This document shows positions 43,616-52,962 of a stretch of DNA of 64,000 nt, piece by piece. The notes under the pieces were generated by a model. The model had not been told where the DNA came from. It ran no database searches and worked only from the letters and a program-made list of their open reading frames with translations. The stretch comes from JAJTFW01 sp903922455 (GTDB taxonomy: Bacteria; Bacteroidota; Bacteroidia; AKYH767-A; OLB10). The position numbers were made by a program, and so were the translations under genes. Within the stretch, counting starts at the first letter, position 1; every line of letters begins with the position of its first letter. Where the stretch lies: assembly GCA_943329665.2 (NCBI GenBank), contig CALQEU020000006.1, positions 81,202-145,201 on the forward strand. The letters run 5' to 3'.

Positions 43616-43978
43616 TTCAGAAAAGGAAGTTTAAGAGATTTGACTTTTCCCTATGAGGCTTAGTTAAAATTAAAGGGATATTCATTTTTGAACCTCTAGT
43701 GCACTTAGTGATCTTTTTTCTCTAGTGTTGAAAAAACGATGAGTTGAGTTTATGACCAATTGTAATTATGTACTAGCCCAATTTTTACCGACCTAAATAG
43801 ACTTTTACATACTACGAAGGCCGCGCCGAAGTTGTACGTTTTAAGGGATTGGGTTATTCTCGATGTAGCTTCAGTATAATACCATTCGCCTTCTTTTTTG
43901 GAAGTTTTACGGAATAGATTTTTTCTTTTGCGATTTCTTCAATATTTATTTCTAAATTCGAAAATCAAAAATTGGTTT
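43616..43978. other. Intergenic region with 9-phased repeat text
   Basis: No gene recognised. At 43691-43730 is the 9-10 base phased motif CTCTAGTGCACTTAGTGATC followed by CTCTAGTG, the same type as in the tandem duplication near 3.3 kb and after lepA near 63.8 kb. The rest is unremarkable. Confidence 0.55.
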
Positions 43979-45736
43979 ATGAAATCTATCAAATCTTTAT
44001 CGCTGTTTTTTTTCACTTTCTTATGGGTGAATACGCTGCAAGCACAACAGTTAAATTTCTCATGGGCAAATGCTATGGGAGCGCCGAACACCATTGGTAG
44101 TGCCTCGGCCGTGGGAATTAGTATTGCTCACGATAATTTTGGAAATGTATTTTTAGCAGGTACTTTTCAAGATACGATTGACTTTGATCCAGGACCTGGA
44201 ACTACTTGGGTAGCATCCACAGGTGCATATGATATTTTCATTGCTAAATTCAATATTCAAGGGAACCTGATATGGATTAAATCTTTTGCCGGTACGTCCA
44301 CTGAAGGGCCTGTTGGGTTGGTGGTTGATAATAGCGGGAATCCCATTCTTCTCGGGCAATTTCAGCAAACGATCGATGCGAATCCAGATCCAAATTTGTC
44401 AAATTCATTAACAAGTTATGGCATTGAAGATATGTTCTTAGCGAAACTAGATTCGATGGGAAGTTATATTTGGTCCCAACATATAGGAGGTGTGAATACT
44501 GATTACCCAATGATGTTGCGAAGTGATAACTTAGGAAACTTAATTGTAGCTGGAACTTTTCGTGATTCAATCGATACTGATCCTTCTGCCAATGTTCAAA
44601 ATTTGGTGAGTAGCGGTAATGTAGATGGCTTTTTGTTGAAATTAAATAATCTAGGAAATTATGTTTGGTCTAAGAAAATAGGAGCTAATTTTGGAGATGC
44701 AATTACAGGAATTGATGTAGATGTAAATAATAATATTTATGCCTGCGGATCATTTGTTGGCACTGTTGATTTTGATCCCGGAGTAAATGTTTTTAATTTA
44801 ACGGCTAATTCCTCTACGGTAGGATCTTTTGTTTTTAAATGGGACGCGGCGGGTAGTTTTGTTTTTGCAAAACCATTTTTGTCGACGACAGCGAGTGGAA
44901 ATATTACGGCCAGCTATTTGAATTTAGATGCCACTGGAAATATTTTTATAATTGGTGATTTTAATCGCCAAGTCGATTTTAATCCCGATGCTGTTGCTGT
45001 TGATACGTTAACTTCTAGCTCGAATTCTCAAGATATTTTTCTTACTAAATTTAATTCTACGGGTGTTTATCAATGGACCAGAATATTTGGAAATAGCAAT
45101 ATCGATTTCGCAACCGCCATCGTAAACGATGCGCAGGGCAATGTTTTTTTCAAAGGCTCATTTTCTGGAAGTATCGATATCAATCCGCATCCTATCGATT
45201 CAATGATCTTGAATTCCGTTGGAGGAGCAGGTGGTCGATCGGATTATCTCTGCGCGTTGAATAGTGCAGGCGGATTTGCTTGGGGAACAAAAGTATTTGG
45301 CTTTGTGAATGGTTACCGTGGACCTACACTGGATATCGTCCAAAATAGATTTTACCACGCTGGACAATTTACGGGTACTGGTGATTTTGATACAGGACCT
45401 GGCGTATATAATTTGTCGGGTGTTGCCGGTACAGGTACCGCCTTTTTTGTGCAATTGATTCGAACAAATGTTGGATTAGATGAACAAGTGGAGCAACATG
45501 GATTTTCTCTGTATCCAAATCCCTCACGTGATTTCTTGAACATTGTTTCAAAAGAAGAATTGCAAAACGCTCAAATTTCACTCTGTAATATGAATGGTCA
45601 TGTGATCGCAATGGAGAAAAATGTAAATGGTAAAAGTTTCGGATTGCAGGTAGATGGTTTTGCAGAAGGATTGTATTTATTGCAGATTCGTTCTGAGAAA
45701 TCAATTAATACCTTAAAAGTTATTGTTACACATTAA
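43979..45736 (+). CDS. SBBP-repeat T9SS-secreted protein
   Basis: 585 residues from the ATG at 43979, which begins the signal peptide MKSIKSLSLFFFTFLWVNTL; the upstream in-frame start at 43898 would bury it. The body is a run of SBBP-type repeats, recognisable by pairs such as GNVFLAGTFQDTIDFDPGP and IYACGSFVGTVDFDPG, each followed by FIAKFNIQGNLIW-like strands, forming a beta-propeller. The C-terminus (GFSLYPNPSRDFLNI to NTLKVIVTH) is a type A sorting domain. Function beyond surface location unknown. Confidence 0.87.
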   Translation: MKSIKSLSLFFFTFLWVNTLQAQQLNFSWANAMGAPNTIGSASAVGISIAHDNFGNVFLAGTFQDTIDFDPGPGTTWVASTGAYDIFIAKFNIQGNLIWIKSFAGTSTEGPVGLVVDNSGNPILLGQFQQTIDANPDPNLSNSLTSYGIEDMFLAKLDSMGSYIWSQHIGGVNTDYPMMLRSDNLGNLIVAGTFRDSIDTDPSANVQNLVSSGNVDGFLLKLNNLGNYVWSKKIGANFGDAITGIDVDVNNNIYACGSFVGTVDFDPGVNVFNLTANSSTVGSFVFKWDAAGSFVFAKPFLSTTASGNITASYLNLDATGNIFIIGDFNRQVDFNPDAVAVDTLTSSSNSQDIFLTKFNSTGVYQWTRIFGNSNIDFATAIVNDAQGNVFFKGSFSGSIDINPHPIDSMILNSVGGAGGRSDYLCALNSAGGFAWGTKVFGFVNGYRGPTLDIVQNRFYHAGQFTGTGDFDTGPGVYNLSGVAGTGTAFFVQLIRTNVGLDEQVEQHGFSLYPNPSRDFLNIVSKEELQNAQISLCNMNGHVIAMEKNVNGKSFGLQVDGFAEGLYLLQIRSEKSINTLKVIVTH

Positions 45737-45851
45737 TAGATTTATTTTTTTCCAAAATGCAAATTCCAATTCACAGGAGGAGAGATAATATCAATACTGT
45801 AACCATTCCATTAAAGTCGACGCTATAATTAATCTTCCCTTATATAGAAGT

Positions 45852-45873
45852 ACCTCGCCATTTATGGCGAGGT
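45852..45873. repeat. Hairpin ACCTCGCCAT / ATGGCGAGGT
   Basis: A perfect 10-bp stem with a two-base loop between the SBBP gene and hemW. It may end the SBBP transcript, but no T-run follows. Confidence 0.5.
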
Positions 45874-45896
45874 TACAAATGTTCTCCCCTGAATAG

Positions 45897-45947
45897 AGCC
45901 CTCCTCCCATAAAATTGGATGAAATCCAATTTTATGGGAGGAGGGCT
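45897..45947. repeat. Very long perfect hairpin (24-bp stem, 3-base loop)
   Basis: AGCCCTCCTCCCATAAAA starts the left arm and TTTTATGGGAGGAGGGCT ends the right arm, with GAA as loop and no mismatch across 24 base pairs. No T-run follows, so a simple terminator is less likely than a palindromic mobile or regulatory unit. The remaining bases to 46049 contain only weak imperfect repeats. Confidence 0.75.
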
Positions 45948-46049
45948 AATCAATATCAACCATTAAATTAATAGTTGGCAACAAACTATTGCCATTAGCA
46001 ATTTATAGGTATAGTCTGTATAATTTCTTTTTGCGTTCTTTGTACCATC

Positions 46050-47177
46050 ATGGCAGGAATTTATTTGCATATCCCATTCTGTAAACAAGCATGTCACTAT
46101 TGCGATTTTCATTTCTCTACGTCTCAACGAGGGAGAGAGGATTTGTTAGATGCCATGTTGATGGAATTGAAGCGAAGGGCATCCGAATTGCAAGGACAAG
46201 AAGTAAGAACCATTTATTTTGGTGGAGGTACACCGTCACTACTTTCTTATGAGGAGTTGATGCGTTTTTTTGAAGAGATGTATTCATTGTTTACTGTGGA
46301 TGCACAAGCCGAAATTACGATGGAAGCGAATCCCGATGATTTGACAAAAGCGTATTTAAAGTTATTAAAGCAATCGCCCATCAATCGCTTGAGTGTGGGT
46401 GTGCAATCGTTTCGCGAAGAAGATTTATTGAGTATGAATCGTGCACATAATAAGGAGCAAGCCTTGTCGTGTATTCCTAACGCTGCCGACATGGGTTTCG
46501 AAAATATTTCAATTGATTTAATTTTTGGCTGGCCTAATTTAGAATTGCACCATTGGATCAAAAATGTAGAAACCGCATTTTCGCTTCCTATCAATCATCT
46601 CTCCTGTTATGGATTAACGGTGGAATCAAAAACGGCCTTGAGTTGGCAAATTGTAAAAGGATTGATCGAAGTACCCGACGATGAAAAGGCAGCACAGCAA
46701 TATGAATATTTACTAGCCGAAGCAGAGCATTTGGGATTTCCATGGTATGAAATTTCGAATTTTAGCAAACCAGGTTTTGAATCGAAGCACAATCGCGCGT
46801 ACTGGGAAGGAACTCCGTACTTGGGAATTGGTCCTTCTGCCCACTCTTATGATGGAGAGAAACGAAGCTGGAATGTGAAGAGCAATGGCGCGTATGTGGC
46901 TGCCTTACAAAGAGGAGAACGTGAATATGAAGTGGAAATTTTAACACATAAAGCGAAGTTTCATGAATTCATTTTAACATCTTTGCGTATGCGAAAAGGA
47001 ATTAGCTTGAGCACCTTGCGTTCTTCCTATGGAGATGGTATTGCAGGTCAATTATTGGAAGCCGCTCAGCCTTTCGTTGAAAAACGTTGGTTGATACGTG
47101 ATGGGAATCAACTTCGATTAAGTCAAGACGGATTGTTGTTCGCTGATAAAATTACTTCTGAATTATTTGTCATCTAA
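46050..47177 (+). CDS. hemW: Radical SAM heme chaperone HemW (HemN-like)
   Basis: 375 residues. The radical SAM cluster motif is CKQACHYCDFHF near the N-terminus, followed by IYFGGGTPSLLS and ITMEANPDD. Length and the N-terminus starting directly with GIYLHIPFCKQ match HemW rather than true coproporphyrinogen oxidase HemN, which has an N-terminal extension and a further cysteine. HemW binds heme and inserts it into target proteins in other bacteria. Three bases separate it from the cyclase gene. Confidence 0.9.
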   Translation: MAGIYLHIPFCKQACHYCDFHFSTSQRGREDLLDAMLMELKRRASELQGQEVRTIYFGGGTPSLLSYEELMRFFEEMYSLFTVDAQAEITMEANPDDLTKAYLKLLKQSPINRLSVGVQSFREEDLLSMNRAHNKEQALSCIPNAADMGFENISIDLIFGWPNLELHHWIKNVETAFSLPINHLSCYGLTVESKTALSWQIVKGLIEVPDDEKAAQQYEYLLAEAEHLGFPWYEISNFSKPGFESKHNRAYWEGTPYLGIGPSAHSYDGEKRSWNVKSNGAYVAALQRGEREYEVEILTHKAKFHEFILTSLRMRKGISLSTLRSSYGDGIAGQLLEAAQPFVEKRWLIRDGNQLRLSQDGLLFADKITSELFVI

Positions 47178-47180
47178 ACT

Positions 47181-47930
47181 ATGAAAATTTCAGTAACCCA
47201 TAAGAATAGTACTTACCAAGTAGATCTTTCAAAACCAATGGATATTTGTATTCCATTTGAAGCTGGAGAAGGGCATGTGATTGCGTGGTATCAAGGTCCG
47301 GTGAAGATGGAACCCGTACGTATTGGTGACTGGGTTGGATCGGTGAAGGAAGGAGCAGGTGTGAATTTCAATAATATTTTTTTTAATCCTCATGCACACG
47401 GAACACATACGGAAACGGTCGGACATATTTCTAACGAAGTAGAATCCATCAATACACATTTCAAAGAATATTTTTGTTTCGCTAATTTGGTTTCAATACA
47501 GCCCGAAAAGAGAGGGGATGATTTAATTATTACGCTGGAACAACTAAAAAAAGATTGCGTAAATCCTGCCGAAGCATTCATCATTCGTACGTTGCCCAAC
47601 GAAGGAAATAAACTTTCTAAAAATTATTCTAGTTCTAATCCGCCCTACCTCGAAGAAGCGGCCGCAACATGGCTAGGAGAGCAGGGCGTTCGTCATTTGA
47701 TGATTGATCTGCCTTCTGTGGATCGGGAGGAGGACGGAGAAAAATTATTGGCGCATCATGCGTTTTGGAATTATCCACAAGCAACACGATTAGATGCGAC
47801 CATTACAGAATTGGTTTTTGTGGATGATAAAATAAAAGATGGTTTTTATTTTATGAATTTGCAAGTTGCTCCATTTGTCAATGATGCTGCGCCCTCACGC
47901 CCACTCTTATTCGAATTAATAAAAGTATGA
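47181..47930 (+). CDS. Cyclase / kynurenine-formamidase-like metal hydrolase
   Basis: 249 residues. The family metal motif HxGTHxE is seen as PHAHGTHTETVGHIS near residue 72, a close variant of the HGTHxDxP-type signature, with LMIDLPSVDREEDG near residue 175. The cyclase family includes arylformamidases and polyketide cyclases; substrate cannot be predicted. It is preceded by hemW and overlaps the next gene by four bases. Confidence 0.82.
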   Translation: MKISVTHKNSTYQVDLSKPMDICIPFEAGEGHVIAWYQGPVKMEPVRIGDWVGSVKEGAGVNFNNIFFNPHAHGTHTETVGHISNEVESINTHFKEYFCFANLVSIQPEKRGDDLIITLEQLKKDCVNPAEAFIIRTLPNEGNKLSKNYSSSNPPYLEEAAATWLGEQGVRHLMIDLPSVDREEDGEKLLAHHAFWNYPQATRLDATITELVFVDDKIKDGFYFMNLQVAPFVNDAAPSRPLLFELIKV

Positions 47931-48472
47931 CTATGAAAAAAGCAGTATTGTTGCTAAGCATCATTTCTCTATTTTTAGTTTCTTCCTGCAAAAATGAGCC
48001 TAAAAAAGAAGGCAAAGAAGAAAAGAAGGAAATAAACATCACTGAAAAAATAGAACCAGGTGATGCACGTGAAGCAGATGAGAATCTTAAAATTGTAGAT
48101 GATTTTTATGTAGCCATCACCGCCCGTGATTCTGCCAACTTGATCAATTGTCTCGACGAAGGTTGTAAAATGTATGGAACTGATCCGATCGAAGATTGGA
48201 ATTTAGATCAAATAAAAACGTACATCTCCGAAAAAGCGAAGGAAACATCCACCAAAGCAGTTTTTACAGTAAAGAAGCGTTCGGTAAATATCATCAATGA
48301 TTTGATGTATGTAGTGGATGTATTAGACGTAAGCACTACCGCAGTTCCTTTTCGATGTGTGACTATCACGAAGAAATCGAAAGATGGAGATCGAATCATG
48401 ATGGCTGAATTTTCTGCACTGGTGAAGAATGAGGATATGGCAAAAGTGGCTGAGTTTTTTAAGTCAAAATAA
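47927..48472 (+). CDS. Lipoprotein with NTF2/SnoaL-like domain
   Basis: 181 residues. Lipoprotein signal AVLLLSIISLFLVSSCKN, then a Lys/Glu-rich linker and a small alpha+beta domain with NLKIVDDFYVAITARDSANL and NCLDEGCKMYGTDP, the layout of SnoaL/DUF4440-like NTF2-fold proteins. Start overlaps the cyclase stop. A binding rather than catalytic role is plausible; no ligand is predicted. Confidence 0.68.
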   Translation: MTMKKAVLLLSIISLFLVSSCKNEPKKEGKEEKKEINITEKIEPGDAREADENLKIVDDFYVAITARDSANLINCLDEGCKMYGTDPIEDWNLDQIKTYISEKAKETSTKAVFTVKKRSVNIINDLMYVVDVLDVSTTAVPFRCVTITKKSKDGDRIMMAEFSALVKNEDMAKVAEFFKSK

Positions 48473-48494
48473 AATTGAAAACGAATTCGTAAAA

Positions 48495-48845
48495 ATGAAA
48501 AAAATATATCATTCCAGTACTTGCACCACCAACCAACGAATTCTGAAGGAAATAAAGCCTAAGAAGGACGTGATCATGCAAGACATCAAAACCGAAGCCA
48601 TCACTCCTGCACAAATCGACGAAATGAAGAAGTTGGCGGGATCTTATGAAGCCTTGTTCAGCAGAGTGGCATTGAAATATCGTTCGATGGGATTGAATGA
48701 AAAAGTATTGACTGAAAAAGATTATCGAAAATTAATTTTGAGTGAGTATACATTTCTGAAGCGCCCCGTGATGATTGTGGAGGATGTAATTTTTATTGGT
48801 AATTCAAAGAAAGTAGTAGAGAGTGCAAGGCAAGCCATGAAATGA
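48495..48845 (+). CDS. ArsC/Spx-family thioredoxin-fold protein
   Basis: 116 residues from the ATG at 48495, where the fold begins (MKKIYHSSTCTTNQRILKEI); the in-frame start at 48429 would overlap the preceding gene. A single N-terminal Cys in STCTTNQR fits the arsenate-reductase-like (YffB/Spx) active-site position. The C-terminal KRPVMIVEDVIFIG is the conserved cis-proline RP segment. No other arsenic genes are near, so arsenate reduction is only one possibility. Its stop overlaps the transporter start. Confidence 0.82.
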   Translation: MKKIYHSSTCTTNQRILKEIKPKKDVIMQDIKTEAITPAQIDEMKKLAGSYEALFSRVALKYRSMGLNEKVLTEKDYRKLILSEYTFLKRPVMIVEDVIFIGNSKKVVESARQAMK

Positions 48846-49744
48846 CTCGAAGCTTTAAAGCCCGCATAGCAGTATTAACCGCAAACATTATTTACGGTGC
48901 GAATTATTCAATCGCAAAGGAAGTGATGCCAAGTTATATTAAACCATTTGGTTTCATTCTGATTCGTGTTTGTGTTGCTGCTATTTTATTTTTTGTGGCA
49001 GCGAAATTATTTTTTCGTGAAAAGATTCATAAGTCGGATTGGCCTCGGCTCATTGCCTGCGCTGTATTTGGCGTTGCCGTAAATCAATTGTTATTTTTTA
49101 AGGGCTTGTCTTTAACAAGTCCCATCAATGCCGGACTCATGATGGTGACCAACCCCATTTTCGTGTTGGGATTATCAGTTATGTTTTTAGGAGAAGTGAT
49201 TAATTTAAATCGAATCATCGGCATCCTCTGCGGAATTTCAGGAGCTGTAATATTAATCATTTACGGAAATCGTTTTTCTTCTTTACAAAGTGATCCTTTT
49301 GGTGATTTATGCACTCTGTTGAATTCACTTTCCTATGCCATGTATTTCATCTTGGTTTTACCCTTAATGAAGAAGTATCATCCCATTACTATCATGCAAA
49401 TTGTTTTTGCATTGGGATCATTGTTGGTATTGCCTTTTGGTTGGGAGGAGTTTAGGAGTATTGAATGGAGTACCTTCTCAACCAATACCTGGTGGAGCGT
49501 TATTTTTGTTGTGATTGGAACTACTTTTTTCGCCTATCTGCTGAATACACTCGCCTTGCGCGAACTTAGTGCAGGTGTAGTGAGTGTATATATTTATCTG
49601 CAACCATTAATCGCCGCTGCATTTGCGATGCTCCTTGGAAAAGATGTACCCAATATGTTGCATCTGCTTGCAGCTCTATTAATATTTGTGGGTGTATGGC
49701 TCACGACCAAAAGCGTTGTGAAAAAGCAAACTAATATTAATTAG
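48842..49744 (+). CDS. EamA/DMT-family permease
   Basis: 300 residues and about ten membrane segments, made of two EamA repeats, each starting with a NIIYGANYSIAK- or LLNSLSYAMYFIL-like helix; the repeat-ending segments are LTSPINAGLMMVTNPIFVLG and YIYLQPLIAAAFAMLLG. This is a drug/metabolite transporter superfamily carrier; substrate unknown. Last gene of the hemW cluster. Confidence 0.88.
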   Translation: MTRSFKARIAVLTANIIYGANYSIAKEVMPSYIKPFGFILIRVCVAAILFFVAAKLFFREKIHKSDWPRLIACAVFGVAVNQLLFFKGLSLTSPINAGLMMVTNPIFVLGLSVMFLGEVINLNRIIGILCGISGAVILIIYGNRFSSLQSDPFGDLCTLLNSLSYAMYFILVLPLMKKYHPITIMQIVFALGSLLVLPFGWEEFRSIEWSTFSTNTWWSVIFVVIGTTFFAYLLNTLALRELSAGVVSVYIYLQPLIAAAFAMLLGKDVPNMLHLLAALLIFVGVWLTTKSVVKKQTNIN

Positions 49745-50064
49745 TGAATTTGCTGTAAAAATAGTAATCATAGTTGCATCTATGCTTTTTGGAACACTGA
49801 TTTTTTATGATGGTTATGATTTACTATGATAAATTTCGTTTCATAATGTTTTTAAAATAGAACTCGGATGACACGGATAAGTACGATAGTCACGGATTTC
49901 CCCCCGCGCCCGCTGCGAAACCGCTGCTCCCGTTGCGTTTAAACGTTGAGTTTTATAGGGCCACAAGTTTTTTCTCTAAAGACACTTCAGATTTTTTCGA
50001 AAATTTAAATAATTTTGCAATCTCTTTGATAAATTTATTTAATTATTAGAACACGAACAGTACC
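49745..50064. other. Intergenic region with dispersed repeat text
   Basis: No gene recognised. At 49.86-49.95 kb is GACACGGATAAGTACGATAG-type text followed by GCTGCTCCCGTTGCGTTTAAA, related to motifs near 5.66 kb and 31.1 kb. The promoter of the GNAT gene is at the right end. Confidence 0.45.
50010..50017 (+). promoter_or_regulatory. -7 box of the GNAT gene
   Basis: TAATTTTG, an exact TAnnTTTG match, 47 bases before the ATG at 50065. Confidence 0.45.
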
Positions 50065-50520
50065 ATGATTTTTAGACAAGCAACGCAAGAAGATATCCCT
50101 GCCATGCAAGTGGTGAGAAATGCCGTAAAGGAAAATGTTTTATCCGATCCATCGGTTATTTCAAATGCTGCTTATATTCTCTACCTGGAAGAGCGAGGGA
50201 TGGGTTGGGTGTGCTCTATAAAAGATCGACTCGTTGGTTTTGCCATTTTAGATCATCAGGAAAAAAATGTGTGGGCACTTTCTGTTTTGCCCGACTTTGA
50301 AGGAAGAGGAATTGCGCAGGAACTGCAGCGAATTATGTTGAAGGAATATTTCGCCCATACGCAAGAAGCCATCTGGTTAAGGACAGCTCCTAATACACGT
50401 GCAGAAATTTTTTACAGAGAATCAGGCTGGAAGGAATTAGGAATGCATGGGAAGAACGAACTCAAGTTCGAAATGACCTACGATGTTTGGAATAGTAAGT
50501 TTAACCGTCGACTTTTATAG
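50065..50520 (+). CDS. GNAT-family N-acetyltransferase
   Basis: 151 residues, a single GNAT domain. The acetyl-CoA pyrophosphate loop is VLPDFEGRGIAQEL, preceded by strand four VWALSV. The C-terminal FYRESGWKELG motif is also typical. Substrate unknown; it is a single-gene unit with its own promoter box. Confidence 0.88.
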   Translation: MIFRQATQEDIPAMQVVRNAVKENVLSDPSVISNAAYILYLEERGMGWVCSIKDRLVGFAILDHQEKNVWALSVLPDFEGRGIAQELQRIMLKEYFAHTQEAIWLRTAPNTRAEIFYRESGWKELGMHGKNELKFEMTYDVWNSKFNRRLL

Positions 50521-50624
50521 TAGGGTAGTAGAAGGGTATTTTAAACAGTGTTTAGAGGTGCTATATCTCTAAATGAATGAGGATCGGCGCTTGCTCGCCA
50601 TTTTATTATCTCCTCGAAAAAATG

Positions 50625-50632
50625 TATTTTTG
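50625..50632 (+). promoter_or_regulatory. -7 box of the yicC-gmk-nadD operon
   Basis: TATTTTTG, an exact match, 16 bases before the yicC ATG. Confidence 0.6.
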
Positions 50633-50648
50633 CGCATAAATCAATATT

Positions 50649-51521
50649 ATGGTACGATCAATGACAGGCTACGGTAATGCGAAAGGTCTCGTAGGAAACC
50701 AAAACGTTACAGTAGAAATCCGATCTCTCAACAGTAAATTTCTGGAATTGAATCTTCGAATGCCCATGCAGTTTCGTGATCGCGAATTGGAACTCCGCTC
50801 CGATTTAAGTAAGCAACTGGAAAGAGGAAAAGCCGATTTAAGTATTTCTTTTGAAAGCAATGAACTCGCAAAACGTAGTTCTGTAAACAAGGAAATTTTT
50901 AATGCGTATTACGAAGAACTTTCTGCGTTGGGTAAGGAGTACCATTTGAGTGATGTTAATTTGTTGGATTGTATTTTAAAGCTTCCTGCTGTGATGAATG
51001 CCGAACGTCAAGAATCGGATGATGATCAATGGAAAGAGTTGAAGGTAGTGATTGCTGCTGCCCTCGATCGCTTCAATGCTTTTCGTGATAATGAAGGTGC
51101 TGCGCTGAGTAAGGATATTACCATGCGTGTTGATACCATCTCGAATTGCATTCCGCAACTCGAAGAGTTTGAAACGAAAAGAGTAGAAGGTGTACGTGCT
51201 AAAATTAGTAAAGCGATCAACGAATTGATTGAGCAAACATCCATCGATAGAAATCGTTTTGAGCAAGAGTTGATTTATTACATTGAAAAATTAGATATCT
51301 CTGAGGAGAAAGTTCGCTTGCGTAGTCATTGCGAATATTTTGTGCAAACGATTGCTAATCCCGAAGCCAACGGAAAAAAATTGGGATTCATCACCCAGGA
51401 AATCGGAAGAGAAATTAATACCATCGGCGCGAAAGCCAATGATGCACCCATGCAACGTATCGTGGTTGAAATGAAAGATGAATTGGAAAAATTAAAAGAA
51501 CAACTGGCGAACGTACTTTGA
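50649..51521 (+). CDS. YicC/YloC-family endoribonuclease
   Basis: 290 residues. The family N-terminus is complete: MVRSMTGYGNAKG, VEIRSLNSKFLELNLRMP and LERGKADLSISFE; the C-terminal domain includes GKKLGFITQEIGREINTIGAK. Members are hexameric endoribonucleases that help control small RNAs in other bacteria. Its stop overlaps the TTG start of gmk, a common yicC-gmk neighbourhood. Confidence 0.92.
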   Translation: MVRSMTGYGNAKGLVGNQNVTVEIRSLNSKFLELNLRMPMQFRDRELELRSDLSKQLERGKADLSISFESNELAKRSSVNKEIFNAYYEELSALGKEYHLSDVNLLDCILKLPAVMNAERQESDDDQWKELKVVIAAALDRFNAFRDNEGAALSKDITMRVDTISNCIPQLEEFETKRVEGVRAKISKAINELIEQTSIDRNRFEQELIYYIEKLDISEEKVRLRSHCEYFVQTIANPEANGKKLGFITQEIGREINTIGAKANDAPMQRIVVEMKDELEKLKEQLANVL

Positions 51522-52129
51522 AAACTAACCCTAACTTCCTTCATAAGCTGGTGCTGTTCTGCGGTCCAAGTGGGAGCGGAAAAACAACCATCGTTCATCA
51601 TTTGATGCAACAGTTTCCGATGATGCGTTTTAGTGTGTCGGCAACAACGCGTGAAAAGCGCCCGAATGAAGTACACGGTAAAGATTATTATTTTTTGAGT
51701 GTAGATGAGTTTAAAGAAAAAATTCAAAACGATGAATTTTTAGAGTGGGAGGAAGTGTATAAAGATCGTTTTTATGGAACGCTGCAAAAAGAAGTGGAGC
51801 GTATTTTAAATGATGGTTACGTGGCTATTTTTGATGTGGATGTGGAAGGCGGATTGCATATTCGAAAACAATTTGGTCGACAATTACTCGACGTTTTTGT
51901 GATGCCACCTTCTGTGGATGATTTGCATAAGCGACTAGTGGCAAGAGCGACTGAATCGGAAGATTCTTTGTTTAAACGATTAGACAAAGCAGAAAAGGAA
52001 ATGAATTATGCCTTTCGTTTCAATCATGTCATCGTGAATGCGGTTTTAGAAGATGCAAAATTGGATGCAGTGAAAATAGTGAAGGAATTTTTGGAAGACG
52101 TCGTCCCTGAACCGGATGAGGAATCATAA
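51518..52129 (+). CDS. gmk: Guanylate kinase
   Basis: Phosphorylates GMP to GDP. 203 residues. P-loop VLFCGPSGSGKTTIVHHL, GMP-binding SVSATTREKRPNEVHGKDYYF, and DVDVEGGLHIRKQF. The only start giving the full P-loop is a TTG at 51518 that overlaps the yicC stop (TTGA), so translation is probably coupled. Sits between yicC and nadD. Confidence 0.95.
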   Translation: MKTNPNFLHKLVLFCGPSGSGKTTIVHHLMQQFPMMRFSVSATTREKRPNEVHGKDYYFLSVDEFKEKIQNDEFLEWEEVYKDRFYGTLQKEVERILNDGYVAIFDVDVEGGLHIRKQFGRQLLDVFVMPPSVDDLHKRLVARATESEDSLFKRLDKAEKEMNYAFRFNHVIVNAVLEDAKLDAVKIVKEFLEDVVPEPDEES

Positions 52130-52145
52130 ATTTTAAGTTCATCAC

Positions 52146-52721
52146 ATGAAAATCGGACTTTACTTCGGCTCATTTAATCCCATTCACAGTGGACATCTGG
52201 TGATTGCGGGATACATGGCTGAGTTTAGTGATTTGAAGCAAGTGTGGATGGTGGTTTCGCCGCATAATCCGCTAAAGCCTGCTGGATCTTTATTGCAAGA
52301 TTATCATCGCTTTCATTTAGTAGAACTCGGAATCGGAAATAATAAAAAATTGAAAGCGTCTAAAATTGAATTGGAATTAGCGCGTCCATCGTATACCGTA
52401 GTTACACTCGCATACTTACTAGATAAATATCCAACCCATGAATTCTCACTCATCATGGGTGCCGATAATTTGGAGAACTTACACAAGTGGAAAAATTTTG
52501 AATTGATTTTAGAGCATCACGATATTTACGTGTACCCTCGACCAAATCACGACGGCGGCAATTTAAAAGATCATTCACGCGTGAAATGGATCGATGCACC
52601 GCAAATGGAAATTTCATCCTCCTTCATTCGTAAATCCATCAAAGTAGGAAAAGACGTGCGCTACATGATGCCCGAAACCGTTGCTGATTATATTGATGAA
52701 ATGAATTTTTATCGGAAGTAA
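52146..52721 (+). CDS. nadD: Nicotinate-nucleotide adenylyltransferase
   Basis: Converts nicotinate mononucleotide plus ATP to deamido-NAD in NAD synthesis. 191 residues. Nucleotidyl-transferase motif GLYFGSFNPIHSGHLVIA at the N-terminus, central LIMGADNLENLHKWKNF and C-terminal ISSSFIRKSIKVGKDVRYM (the ISSTxIR motif). 16 bases after gmk. Confidence 0.95.
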   Translation: MKIGLYFGSFNPIHSGHLVIAGYMAEFSDLKQVWMVVSPHNPLKPAGSLLQDYHRFHLVELGIGNNKKLKASKIELELARPSYTVVTLAYLLDKYPTHEFSLIMGADNLENLHKWKNFELILEHHDIYVYPRPNHDGGNLKDHSRVKWIDAPQMEISSSFIRKSIKVGKDVRYMMPETVADYIDEMNFYRK

Positions 52722-52859
52722 TTTTTTATTAGAGGTTAGAATGAGCTTCTCGTTTATTCAGCAATATCATTGGTTAAATTTTAATTCAGTTTTAACACAA
52801 GAGCCACTAAAGGTCACTAGAGTGCACAAAAGATAAATTCGAATTTTTTCATGCAAAAA

Positions 52860-52911
52860 AACATCCAACATCCAATCGCGAAACCTCGCGACTGGCATCT
52901 GGCCTCTAGTT
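52860..52911. repeat. Heptamer-phased repeat with TCGCGAAACCTCGCG core
   Basis: Units AACATCC, AACATCC, then a CGCGAAACCTCGCG imperfect palindrome, then CATCTGG and CCTCTAG. Similar compound sites occur at about 53.16, 54.91 and 63.78 kb. Confidence 0.55.
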
Positions 52912-52962
52912 TTTTGCTACTGATTTTTGACAAATCTGACTTACTCTAATTATATTGTCTCA

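Noticed and set aside
48495..48845. Arsenic-resistance gene
   Set aside because: The ArsC/Spx fold is broad, and no arsenite pump or ArsR regulator is nearby; named only at family level.
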